Assembly (NCBI GenBank): GCA_049303315.1
Contig: JBAQMZ010000020.1
Location: forward strand, 1-8,374
Length of the DNA stretch: 8,374 bases
Source: Methanoperedens sp049303315
Lineage (GTDB): Archaea > Halobacteriota > Methanosarcinia > Methanosarcinales > Methanoperedenaceae
Direction of reading: 5' to 3'
Part shown: piece by piece, positions 1-5,495 of the stretch
Layout of the letters: every line of letters starts with the position of its first letter
Position numbering within the stretch: position 1 is the first letter of the stretch
Notes under the pieces: model-generated
Databases searched by the model: none
The model's input: the letters and a program-made list of their open reading frames with translations, nothing else
Told to the model about the DNA's origin: nothing
Position numbers and translations under genes: made by a program

Positions 1-129
1 TAGCGGTAGCTATCTGATAAAACATGCAAATTAAAGAAAAAATGAGAAACGGAGGCAGCATAGGCATGAATATTCATAATATGCTCGAATATCAGGGAAA
101 ATTACAAGTTAATCGAAATCCTCTATATA
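1..129. other. Window edge, downstream of rps6e; no gene supported
   Basis: This AT-rich stretch follows the rps6e stop codon on the minus strand. Short frames are open on both strands, including minus-strand frames starting near 77 and 25 that run off the window edge, but none has a convincing Shine-Dalgarno site or recognisable protein sequence. In many archaea rps6e is followed by the eIF2-gamma gene; nothing resembling its N-terminus is seen here. Confidence 0.4.
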
Positions 130-576
130 TTACTTCTTTGCTCTTGACTTTCCTTTCTTTCCTTCTTCTGCCTTGGCTTCTTCGCCGGTCTTCTCTTTCT
201 TGGGGAAAATCTCGCTCAAAGGCTTCGGACCATATTCTTCGACAACCGTATTTATCTGGGCGATATCAGACGATATTTCCCGCCCGCGCATGGATTTTCG
301 TTTCTTGACCCCGTCAGACTTGGGTTTATATCCGATGCCTCCGGCAACAAGGATTTTTCTTCTTGCCGGCCCGGGTAAATCGCCCCTCATGGCAAACCCG
401 TCCTTATCGGTTCCGCCTGTTATCTTAAGAGTATATCCTGCCAGACCTGCAACGTCTCCGCTTACGACATCTCCGATATTCTTTCCAATCAGTTTATTGA
501 CTGCCGCGCCGGTGACGGCTACCTGATACGCCTGTGTGCTCTTGCTGTCCGAAACAACAACTCTGAAATCTACCAT
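130..576 (-). CDS. rps6e: 30S ribosomal protein S6e
   Basis: This is a structural protein of the small ribosomal subunit, found in archaea and eukaryotes but not bacteria. The 148-residue product matches S6e along its length: an N-terminal MVDFRVVVSD strand, then the family signature GGTDKDGFAMRGD at residues 54-66, a basic KKRKSMRGREIS segment at 91-102, and a Lys/Glu/Ala-rich charged C-terminal tail from about 126. The length is normal for an archaeal S6e, which lacks the long phosphorylated tail of the eukaryotic protein. The ATG at 574-576 is supported by an AGGAG Shine-Dalgarno at 587-591, ten bases upstream. Identity is secure from sequence recognition. The gene is the first feature upstream of an unseen minus-strand neighbour, and tRNA-Gln lies about 110 bp upstream in the same orientation. 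Confidence 0.96.
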   Translation of the reverse strand: MVDFRVVVSDSKSTQAYQVAVTGAAVNKLIGKNIGDVVSGDVAGLAGYTLKITGGTDKDGFAMRGDLPGPARRKILVAGGIGYKPKSDGVKKRKSMRGREISSDIAQINTVVEEYGPKPLSEIFPKKEKTGEEAKAEEGKKGKSRAKK

Positions 577-650
577 TGTTTATATTCTCCTACATTAATA
601 ATAATTATTTATCCTGTTAGAATATTATTCCTGACCTTACTTGCAGTTAA

Positions 651-662
651 TATACTTAAATT
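651..662 (-). promoter_or_regulatory. Candidate TATA-box promoter of rps6e
   Basis: On the minus strand this reads AATTTAAGTATA, an archaeal TATA-like box. Transcription about 25 bases downstream (near 625-630) would give a 5' UTR of roughly 50 nt that contains the AGGAG ribosome binding site. The surrounding spacer is generally AT-rich, so the assignment rests on position and composition only. Confidence 0.4.
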
Positions 663-672
663 TATTGTAAAC

Positions 673-685
673 AAAAAGGAAAAAA
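673..685 (-). terminator. T-rich terminator after tRNA-Gln
   Basis: Directly after the tRNA discriminator base the minus strand reads T6-CC-T5. Oligo-T tracts are the usual intrinsic termination signal of archaeal RNA polymerase after stable RNA genes. There is no hairpin other than the tRNA itself. Confidence 0.6.
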
Positions 686-758
686 TAGTCCCGGGCGGAT
701 TCGAACCACCGTCTCCGGCTCCAAAGGCCAGAAGGATTGACCACTACCCTACGGGACT
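686..758 (-). tRNA. tRNA-Gln, anticodon UUG
   Basis: The minus strand folds into a complete cloverleaf of 73 nt including discriminator A73. The acceptor stem AGTCCCG pairs perfectly with CGGGACT. The D-arm carries the GG pair of the D loop. The anticodon stem CTGGC/GCCGG encloses the loop CTTTGGA, giving anticodon TTG after the invariant U33. The T-arm GGTGG/CCGCC has one G-U pair and loop TTCGAAT. CCA is not encoded, so it must be added after transcription, as in many archaea. No intron is present. Archaea of this type usually charge this tRNA through Glu-tRNA(Gln) and GatDE amidation (family knowledge, not visible here). Confidence 0.96.
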
Positions 759-905
759 GCGGGGCTGGGGTTTAAATCGCAACCAAACTACTTAGTCTTT
801 ATGTTGGCTAAATACTGCTGTTAACTCAGTTAATTAAGATATCGGGGAATTAAAATCTGGTCTAGGCACACTATCTTCTTTAGACCCCTTTATTTCCTCT
901 GGAAC
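759..905. other. Divergent spacer between tRNA-Gln and iscS, tRNA-proximal part
   Basis: No gene is seen. The tRNA promoter should lie here on the minus strand; TTTAAA at 771-776 and a TATTTA-like box near 810-815 are both possible and cannot be separated by eye. The stretch also holds GGTCTA (859-864) facing TAGACC (881-886), a 6-bp inverted repeat with a 16-nt loop followed by a pyrimidine-rich tract. Whether this is a transcript or chance is unclear. Confidence 0.35.
821..833. repeat. 13-bp palindrome in the iscS/tRNA spacer
   Basis: TTAACT-C-AGTTAA is a perfect inverted repeat with 6-bp arms and a single central base. It could be a dimeric regulator site, but it is about 120 bp from the iscS TATA-like box, and the AT-rich context makes short palindromes fairly likely by chance. 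Confidence 0.3.
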
Positions 906-923
906 TTAATGATAAATCATTAA
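906..923. promoter_or_regulatory. Candidate operator: 18-bp palindrome upstream of iscS
   Basis: TTAATGAT-AA-ATCATTAA is a perfect inverted repeat with 8-bp arms and a 2-base centre. It sits about 28 bp upstream of the candidate iscS TATA-like box, where archaeal activators or repressors often bind. The regulator is unknown and nothing in the window encodes an obvious DNA-binding protein. Confidence 0.4.
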
Positions 924-932
924 ATTAGCTAA

Positions 933-947
933 AACGACATTATCGTT
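933..947. promoter_or_regulatory. Candidate operator: palindrome abutting the iscS TATA-like box
   Basis: AACGA-CATTA-TCGTT is a perfect inverted repeat with 5-bp arms. It ends three bases before the TATA-like box at 951 and so overlaps the BRE position. A protein bound here would be expected to compete with TBP/TFB. This is inference from position. Confidence 0.35.
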
Positions 948-950
948 AAG

Positions 951-957
951 TATATTC
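951..957 (+). promoter_or_regulatory. TATA-like box of the iscS-iscU operon, probably leaderless
   Basis: TATATTC is centred about 28 bases upstream of the iscS ATG at 982. Archaeal transcription usually starts about 25-27 bases downstream of the TATA-box centre, so the transcript would begin at or within a few bases of the ATG. This fits the absence of any Shine-Dalgarno-like purine run before the start codon. Confidence 0.5.
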
Positions 958-981
958 AAAAGATAAGACATACCATAAATT

Positions 982-2136
982 ATGACAGGACAAGTTTATA
1001 TGGACCACAGCGCGACAACGCCCGTCGACCCTCTGGTCGTGGAAGCCATGCTTCCTTATTTTTCTGAAAAGTTTGGCAATCCTTCAAGTCTTTACACAAT
1101 CGGAAGACAGGCAAGAAGAGCAATTGAGGAATCACGGCAGAAAGTCGCAGACCTTATCGGAGCAAAAAAAGAAGAGATAATATTCACTGGCAGCGGCACT
1201 GAATCAGACAACCTTGCAATAAAAGGGATAGCATACAGGAACAGGAAAAAGGGCGACCATATCATTACAAGCTCGATTGAACACCATGCTGTTCTGCACA
1301 CCTGCAAATATCTTGAAACCCAGGGATTCAAGGTCACCTACATACCTGTGGACAAAGACGGGCTTGTGAACCCAAAGAACGTTGAAAAAGCCATCACACC
1401 CCAGACGATTTTGATAACCATCATGCATGCAAATAACGAAATCGGGACAATCCAGCCCATCGGGGAGATTGGCAAAATTGCGAACGAAAAGAATATTCCT
1501 CTTCATACGGATGCAGTCCAGACGGCGGGAAAAATCCCGGTGAACGTGGATGCTCTTGGCGTTTCCCTGTTATCCATAAGCGCCCATAAAATATACGGGC
1601 CAAAAGGCGTGGGAGCACTTTATCTTCGCAAAGGCACATTCGTGGAACCACAATTGCATGGCGGCGGTCATGAAAGGAATCTCCGCTCAAGTACAGAAAA
1701 TGTACCCGGGATTGTTGGTTTTGGGAAAGCATGCGAGCTTGCAAAGGAGCATCTTCCAGAGGAGGCAAAATTGGCAGACCTGCGAGACAGACTCATTAAA
1801 GGAATCCTTGAAATCAAGGATTCATATCTTAACGGGCATCCTGTAAAACGACTTCCAAATAATGCGAATGTCAGGTTCAGTTACATTGAAGGCGAGTCCA
1901 TGATATTGAACCTCGATATGAAGGGCGTGGCAGCGTCAACGGGTTCTGCCTGTTCATCCACGTCCCTTGAGCCATCTCATGTTCTTATGGCTATAGGTTT
2001 GAAACCTGAAGAGGCGCACGGCTCTCTCAGGTTGACTCTCGGGCGCGGGAATACGCAGGAAGATGTGGATTATGTGGTTTCGGTATTGCCCGAAATCGTG
2101 AATAAACTGCGGATGATATCACCATTGGCGAGGTAA
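982..2136 (+). CDS. iscS: Cysteine desulfurase, IscS/NifS family
   Basis: This PLP-dependent class V aminotransferase-fold enzyme converts L-cysteine to alanine and passes the persulfide sulfur to the scaffold encoded just downstream. The 384 residues are full length. Visible hallmarks are MDHSATTPVDP near the N-terminus (7-17), His101 in the IEHHAV motif that stacks on PLP, HANNEIG (149-155), HTDAVQTAGK (175-184) with the cofactor-contacting Asp177 and Gln180, the Schiff-base Lys203 in SAHKIYGPKGVGA, and the mobile loop STGSACSS with catalytic Cys324. The SSTSLEPSHVL segment after the Cys is IscS/NifS-type rather than SufS-type. The ATG at 982 puts QVYMDHSATT at the normal distance; the internal ATG at 1000 would remove the first strand. 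iscU follows after 4 bp, so the two genes are surely cotranscribed. Confidence 0.95.
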   Translation: MTGQVYMDHSATTPVDPLVVEAMLPYFSEKFGNPSSLYTIGRQARRAIEESRQKVADLIGAKKEEIIFTGSGTESDNLAIKGIAYRNRKKGDHIITSSIEHHAVLHTCKYLETQGFKVTYIPVDKDGLVNPKNVEKAITPQTILITIMHANNEIGTIQPIGEIGKIANEKNIPLHTDAVQTAGKIPVNVDALGVSLLSISAHKIYGPKGVGALYLRKGTFVEPQLHGGGHERNLRSSTENVPGIVGFGKACELAKEHLPEEAKLADLRDRLIKGILEIKDSYLNGHPVKRLPNNANVRFSYIEGESMILNLDMKGVAASTGSACSSTSLEPSHVLMAIGLKPEEAHGSLRLTLGRGNTQEDVDYVVSVLPEIVNKLRMISPLAR

Positions 2137-2140
2137 AAAT

Positions 2141-2572
2141 ATGACAGACGGATACAGCGAAAAAGTGATGGAACATTTTGCCAACCCGCGAAATGTGGGT
2201 GAGATAAAGGATGCCGACGGGATTGGAAAAGTCGGGAACCCGGTTTGCGGCGACCTTATGTGGATTTATATCAAGGTAAAAGATAACAGGCTTGAGGATG
2301 TGAAGTTCAAGACCTTCGGCTGCGGCGCTGCGATTGCCACAAGCAGTATGATTACCGAGCTTGCAAAAGGGAAGACGCTGGAAGAGGCTCTTAAAATCAC
2401 GCGCGGTGATGTGGCTGAGGCGCTTGACGGACTGCCGCCTATCAAGATGCACTGCTCAAATCTTGCTGCTGATGGATTGCATGCGGCGATAAAGGATTAT
2501 CTTGAAAAGACCGGGAAGAAGATGGAGCTTCCGAAAGAAGAGCACACGGATGAACATGGATTAGGGGAGTGA
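2141..2572 (+). CDS. iscU: Iron-sulfur cluster scaffold protein IscU/NifU N-terminal type
   Basis: This cytoplasmic scaffold assembles a [2Fe-2S] or [4Fe-4S] cluster from sulfur supplied by the upstream desulfurase and hands it to apo-proteins. The 143 residues cover one NifU_N domain. The three ligand cysteines are present: Cys36 in NPVCGD with the labilising Asp38, Cys61 in KTFGCGAA, and Cys105 in KMHCSNLA. LPPIK (98-102) corresponds to the LPPVK motif bound by HscA-type Hsp70 in bacteria; no HscA/HscB gene is in the window. The protein ends in a short charged tail rich in Glu and His. Translation is probably coupled: the GAGG Shine-Dalgarno at 2130-2133 lies inside the last codons of iscS. 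There is no fused NifU C-terminal domain, so IscU is the better name. Confidence 0.95.
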   Translation: MTDGYSEKVMEHFANPRNVGEIKDADGIGKVGNPVCGDLMWIYIKVKDNRLEDVKFKTFGCGAAIATSSMITELAKGKTLEEALKITRGDVAEALDGLPPIKMHCSNLAADGLHAAIKDYLEKTGKKMELPKEEHTDEHGLGE

Positions 2573-2610
2573 ACGATATAATTCGATTACTTCGGCTTTC
2601 GTATGAAATA

Positions 2611-2731
2611 AGAACCGCAGATAAAGGCGCCCAGAGTCACGCCTCTGGAGGGCGTGTACACGTATTGCTTCGCAATACGTGGGCGCGGAGTCGAGAACCC
2701 GCAGGGTTTCGGCATTGATGAACGCAGATTT
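2611..2731 (+). repeat. Hairpin-rich intergenic repeat element
   Basis: The element is bounded by two similar motifs, ACCGCAGATAAA (2614-2625) and AACGCAGATTT (2721-2731). Between them are closely packed inverted repeats: CCAGAG (2631-2636) with CTCTGG (2643-2648); the competing CACGCC (2638-2643) with GGCGTG (2651-2656); a perfect 10-bp stem CACGTATTGC/GCAATACGTG with a TTC loop (2659-2681); and AACCC-GCA-GGGTT (2696-2708). GCGCCC (2627-2632) and GGGCGC (2681-2686) can close the outer part. The CGCAGAT phrase resembles dispersed repeats I recall from methanogen-type genomes, but the family cannot be named from sequence alone. It lies between iscU and the methyltransferase and could end the operon transcript. 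Confidence 0.55.
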
Positions 2732-2746
2732 GTTTATAGGGATTTC

Positions 2747-3295
2747 ATGAATCTATATTTTGAATTCATCCTGATAACCCTGTATATGGTTGTCACCTAT
2801 CACATGATAGCTCTCAAATACAGGAAGTCAACAGGTTTTTCCGGCTTCACACAAGTCTCAAAAGTATCCTGGGTTTCGCTTCACGTTTTTATCGTTTCAA
2901 CCAACATATTTCTTTATTTCCGGTTTATTTCAAAAGACTTCAATCCTGTTCATGTAATGTTAAGAGCCTCCGGACTTTTGCTATTCGCTGCGGGTCTTTT
3001 ATTCATTTTCTGGGGCATGTATACGCTTCGGAGAGCGGTTTTTGTCCCGGAGAATAAATTGGTTGTAGCAGGTCCTTACAGGTTTGTCCGCCATCCCATG
3101 TATTCAGGCGGGATTATCGGCGCTTTCGGGCTTGCCATATTTGCGGGTTCGGTGCTTGGGTTGGTATATTCGTTTATACTTGCAGTTGTGCTGTCACATA
3201 TTTCGGATGCTGAGGAAGATGATTTAATAGCAAGGTTTGGCAATGAATATGTTGAGTATGCAAAGAGAGTTCCTAAACTTTTTCCGCATGTGTAG
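2747..3295 (+). CDS. Integral-membrane methyltransferase, ICMT/PEMT-like
   Basis: The 182-residue product resembles the isoprenylcysteine carboxyl methyltransferase / phospholipid methyltransferase superfamily, which uses S-adenosylmethionine at the membrane. Visible are hydrophobic segments at about 4-22, 42-61 and 72-93, then a hydrophobic hairpin at about 120-151. The conserved GPYRFVRHPMY motif is at 109-119, followed by the C-terminal EE-x-L-x-x-x-FG-x-EY-x-x-Y-x-x-x-V-x-x-x-FP pattern (156-180), which forms the cofactor site in this superfamily. The methyl acceptor is unknown; prokaryotic members can act on lipids or small molecules. I start it at the ATG at 2747 because the frame upstream runs through the hairpin repeat and gives an unrelated polar extension. 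No strong Shine-Dalgarno is seen (AGGGAT is weak), so the start is less certain than the family. Confidence 0.8.
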   Translation: MNLYFEFILITLYMVVTYHMIALKYRKSTGFSGFTQVSKVSWVSLHVFIVSTNIFLYFRFISKDFNPVHVMLRASGLLLFAAGLLFIFWGMYTLRRAVFVPENKLVVAGPYRFVRHPMYSGGIIGAFGLAIFAGSVLGLVYSFILAVVLSHISDAEEDDLIARFGNEYVEYAKRVPKLFPHV

Positions 3296-3303
3296 CAGGT
3301 ATT

Positions 3304-3335
3304 CAAATACTGTATTTGTTATTCCGAAGGAATAA
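3304..3335. terminator. Double-hairpin terminator between convergent genes
   Basis: Two perfect palindromes abut: CAAATAC-T-GTATTTG (3304-3318) and TTATTCC-GAA-GGAATAA (3319-3335). They start nine bases after the methyltransferase stop codon and are followed on the plus strand by CTTATTTTTA (3341-3350). A smaller hairpin AAGTC-TTTT-GACTT follows at 3352-3365. Their position in the gap between convergent genes suits transcription termination, chiefly of the plus-strand gene. Confidence 0.5.
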
Positions 3336-3376
3336 GCGATCTTATTTTTACAAGTCTTTTGACTTCTTCTACAGGA

Positions 3377-3413
3377 ACGGGCTGCAAAATCCAGTTTTCA
3401 GAGTTTTATCTCC
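3377..3413 (-). repeat. 37-bp intergenic repeat, copy 1
   Basis: The first 16 plus-strand bases, ACGGGCTGCAAAATCC, are identical to those at 5496, and the remainder to TCTCC aligns with a few substitutions and one shifted base. On the minus strand the element begins about 27 bp after the stop codon of the UPF0228-like gene, which parallels copy 2. The function is unknown. Confidence 0.6.
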
Positions 3414-3440
3414 TTAAACAGTCCCATTCTTCATTTAATC

Positions 3441-4127
3441 TTAGCTCCATTCCTTACCAAACAAATAACCTACATTGGTGTTAATGATTTTTTCATCGCT
3501 ATCTAACTGTTGCATTATGTTTCTGCTTTCTGTTTGTGGTGTCTCAGGTCCATAGATTAATTGCATAACCATAGTCTCTTTCAATGGTATACCACTTGAT
3601 CTAAGTCCGGGAAGAACCTGGTCGGATATAATCCAAATCACTGTGGTAACGTTCTCGCCTGTTATTTTTATTTTTTTTGATAGTTGAACGTATTCTTCTT
3701 CAGCAAGACGGTTCTTGATATCCTCAAAATCGCTCTTGGAAGCGCTTACATAATATCGGGGGTATGGGGCGCCTCTTTCTATAAGGCGAGGCTTGGGTAT
3801 ATCATATTTAGATATTATCTCTTCCGTCTCTTTTTCTGTGGTGTTACTATCGAATACAACATTGACTGACCAATTAGCGCCTGAATTTATCTCTATTGGC
3901 TTCTCTAGCTCCTCTCCTGTAATGGGTTTGGCCTGAATCTTAATAGAAATCTTCTTAATAGAAGTTTGATTGCCTCTATCTGTATAATTCTCTCCCATCG
4001 TCTCATACCTGAGATTTATATCGGTTTCTATTTTTTTATTTACCTCCCGATTCATCTGAGATATGTAAACAACTGATAGTGCTATTATGATAAAGATCCC
4101 TATTATATAATATCTTGTTTTATCCAT
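3441..4127 (-). CDS. UPF0228-like membrane-anchored surface protein
   Basis: The function is unknown. The 228 residues start with an N-terminal hydrophobic segment (about 7-23, YIIGIFIIIALSVVYIS) that should act as an uncleaved anchor with the rest outside the cell. Five N-glycosylation sequons (Asn47, 53, 85, 95, 159) fit an exported archaeal protein. The soluble part looks like two related alpha/beta halves. The first, about 88-155, includes VVFDSNTTEKETEEIISKYDI, and the second, about 162-223, has LPGLRSSGIPLKETMVMQLIYG and ends ...NTNVGYLF. This pattern recalls UPF0228 proteins of Methanosarcina; the match is from memory. The ATG at 4125-4127 has no good Shine-Dalgarno. It lies about 30 bp downstream of an AT-rich TATA-like run that is also the terminator T-tract of the peptidase gene, so a leaderless start is possible. 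Confidence 0.6.
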   Translation of the reverse strand: MDKTRYYIIGIFIIIALSVVYISQMNREVNKKIETDINLRYETMGENYTDRGNQTSIKKISIKIQAKPITGEELEKPIEINSGANWSVNVVFDSNTTEKETEEIISKYDIPKPRLIERGAPYPRYYVSASKSDFEDIKNRLAEEEYVQLSKKIKITGENVTTVIWIISDQVLPGLRSSGIPLKETMVMQLIYGPETPQTESRNIMQQLDSDEKIINTNVGYLFGKEWS

Positions 4128-4148
4128 ATTATTATTTCTTAGAGTATT

Positions 4149-4190
4149 AAAAAAATAAATATCTATGTATTTTCAATATACATAGATATT
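4149..4190 (-). terminator. Terminator hairpin overlapping the peptidase stop codon
   Basis: A perfect 13-bp inverted repeat, arms 4158-4170 and 4178-4190 (AATATCTATGTAT and its complement), has a 7-nt loop. On the minus strand it is followed by TTTATTTTTTT, including a T7 run at 4149-4155. The peptidase stop codon (4173-4175) sits in the loop, so the 5' arm encodes its last residues (NIYVY). This is a textbook stem plus T-tract layout, though the stem is AT-rich. Confidence 0.65.
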
Positions 4191-5357
4191 ACCGTGATAA
4201 GGAAGGAACCAATAATCAGTGGCTTCCCAGTATGTATCGCCCTGGTTGACAGGATAGGGGTCTAAGATATATAAATCGTTATATGCCCATACCCAATAAC
4301 CTGCGCCTGTCCGCACATGCTGCCCAGGATAAGTTATTAAGGTTGCAAACGGTCTGCTAGCATCTATCATATTTACCATATCTTGCCAGACGACAGAATA
4401 AAGATTTGACTGGGACGCCCCCAGATCATTCCGATAATAGTTCAACTGACCGTTTACACTGGTACCTGTAGAGGTCGTACCCATCCTCCCGGCAATGTAA
4501 GTTTGTGTGTGACTTACACTATGATAATCAGCGATCATCTGTCCAACGGCGGGTGCACAATAATTCGCTTGCTCTTGTGCAAATAGAGATACGCTGAGGA
4601 TGTTGATTGATTGCGTTGTAACCGGGGTTTTTGAACCATCATTTCCATTAGAGCGCATTTTTTCTGCTATTTCACGGAACTTTTTATCATTTTCCTCCCA
4701 GACAGATATGCGCTTTACCTTTTCTTCCTCAGGTATGCTTTCGTATAAAGACCACACGCCTGGTTCATCACCCTTAGGCATCCTGTCCGGAACAACTGAG
4801 TAGTCATAAGCATCTATAAACATCCGCTGCTCTTTATTTGTCTTTAAGTCGCGTAACTGCACCATTATCCCGATTTTCGGATAACTATAAGATACCAGTG
4901 TGGTTGAAGTGATTTCACTGTCTTTATAATTTTCCTTTGCACTCTTTTTTGCCATCTGTAATGCAGTATCAGGATCCAATTCAAGAGACTTGAGTCCTAT
5001 AGTCCGGATCGACTGCCCGAGTACCTTACTTACACTGGTCTTGATTGATCCAACGCTCTTACCTTCTTTTTCAACTGAGAATTGATAAAAGAGCCTCTTG
5101 CCATTTATATCATAGATGGTTAAAGGTTCGGGATTTATTGTTGCACCTTTCCAGTCTGTACCCTTAATTCCTGGAGAGCCTGCCGCCACAAATTCTGATA
5201 AAGCAATTGTAGCATGTTCTCTTGCTTTTTCTATTGCGACATAGTTATTAGTAACTATATCCGATTCATTCTTCGCGTTTACCGCCGGCACAAACACCAC
5301 GCTCACCAGCAACAGTGCCGCGAGCAGTGCGCCTAATTTCACTCCTTTATTTTTCAT
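4173..5357 (-). CDS. Secreted C39/papain-like cysteine peptidase with propeptide
   Basis: A probable exported protease of 394 residues. Residues 1-28 form a signal peptide (LGALLAALLLVS core, cleavage likely after VNA). Residues about 35-190 contain a region with LYDINGK-like and VGSIKTS strands that resembles the inhibitory propeptides of streptopain-type enzymes. A charged helical linker follows (205-240). The catalytic domain at about 255-394 has the C39-type pattern: Gln261 six residues before the nucleophile Cys267 in NYCAPAVGQMI, His347 in GQHVRTGAGYW, and Asp366 in YILDPYP. The triad is intact. The fold is peptidase C39-like rather than a bacteriocin-exporter domain, since no ABC transporter is fused. 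The ATG is fixed by a strong AGGAGG at 5364-5369. A structured leader RNA and an unusual terminator flank it. Substrate unknown. Confidence 0.75.
   Translation of the reverse strand: MKNKGVKLGALLAALLLVSVVFVPAVNAKNESDIVTNNYVAIEKAREHATIALSEFVAAGSPGIKGTDWKGATINPEPLTIYDINGKRLFYQFSVEKEGKSVGSIKTSVSKVLGQSIRTIGLKSLELDPDTALQMAKKSAKENYKDSEITSTTLVSYSYPKIGIMVQLRDLKTNKEQRMFIDAYDYSVVPDRMPKGDEPGVWSLYESIPEEEKVKRISVWEENDKKFREIAEKMRSNGNDGSKTPVTTQSINILSVSLFAQEQANYCAPAVGQMIADYHSVSHTQTYIAGRMGTTSTGTSVNGQLNYYRNDLGASQSNLYSVVWQDMVNMIDASRPFATLITYPGQHVRTGAGYWVWAYNDLYILDPYPVNQGDTYWEATDYWFLPYHGNIYVY
5275..5338 (-). repeat. Signal-peptide DNA cassette, copy B
   Basis: These 64 bp, which encode most of the peptidase signal peptide, align without gaps to 8188-8251 with 60 identical bases. 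The similarity stops abruptly on both sides, and the mature proteins do not resemble each other. Confidence 0.85.
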
Positions 5358-5363
5358 ATTTTT

Positions 5364-5369
5364 CCTCCT
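5364..5369 (-). promoter_or_regulatory. Strong Shine-Dalgarno of the peptidase gene
   Basis: AGGAGG on the minus strand, six bases before the ATG at 5357, decides the start codon. It lies 15 bases downstream of the folded leader element, close enough for RNA folding to influence access. Confidence 0.8.
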
Positions 5370-5384
5370 TTGTATTTTCGTTCT

Positions 5385-5446
5385 CCCGGAGGCAAAACCA
5401 GCAAGCTTTAAGTTACCTCAAAGCATACCTAATATTTGCCTTCGGG
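5385..5446 (-). ncRNA. Candidate structured leader RNA (possible cis-regulator) of the peptidase gene
   Basis: Read on the minus strand, CCCGAAGGCAAA (5446-5435) pairs with UUUGCCUCCGGG (5396-5385) over 12 positions with a single A-C mismatch. Inside it, GCUUUGAG (5424-5417) and CUUAAAGC (5412-5405) form an 8-bp helix with one G-U pair, capped by GUAA, a GNRA tetraloop. The helices are joined by an asymmetric internal loop of 10 nt (UAUUAGGUAU) and 8 nt (UUGCUGGU). The element ends 15 bases before the Shine-Dalgarno site. I do not recognise it as a known riboswitch class; parts such as GCCUCCGG loosely recall the c-di-GMP-I class, but the rest does not fit. Function is inferred from structure and position only. 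Confidence 0.5.
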
Positions 5447-5450
5447 CATC

Positions 5451-5487
5451 TGGGGTTCAGTTGCTCTTGCGGAACCACTGAACCCCA
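5451..5487 (-). repeat. 11-bp perfect hairpin in the peptidase leader
   Basis: TGGGGTTCAGT (5451-5461) and ACTGAACCCCA (5477-5487) are exact inverse complements around a 15-nt loop. The loop contains GGAACC (5471-5476), which can pair instead with GGTTC inside the first arm (5454-5458), so two exclusive folds are possible. No T-tract follows on either strand within a few bases, apart from GTTTTT on the plus side (5489-5494). It lies between the cytochrome stop codon and the structured leader, and could end cytochrome transcripts or belong to the leader. Confidence 0.55.
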
Positions 5488-5495
5488 CGTTTTTC

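Noticed and set aside
24..526. Plus-strand frames antisense to rps6e (24-308 and 173-526)
   Set aside because: They are shadows of a confidently identified ribosomal protein gene, without protein similarity.
859..886. Small RNA gene in the tRNA/iscS spacer
   Set aside because: The GGTCTA/TAGACC stem is only 6 bp with a 16-nt loop, and there is no clear promoter directing a transcript through it.
1092..1768. Minus-strand frames inside iscS
   Set aside because: They overlap a full-length conserved gene and have no recognisable domain; codon structure follows the plus strand.
2027..2452. 141-codon minus-strand frame across iscS/iscU
   Set aside because: It is a shadow of two well-identified genes; no independent ribosome site or similarity.
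2654..2746. Upstream in-frame ATG adding 31 residues to the methyltransferase
   Set aside because: The extension is translated hairpin-repeat DNA and is polar, with no family similarity; the ATG at 2747 starts directly before the first membrane segment.
5385..5446. c-di-GMP-I (GEMM) riboswitch
   Set aside because: GCCUCCGG and a GNRA loop look similar, but the order of helices and the conserved joining sequence of that class are not present.
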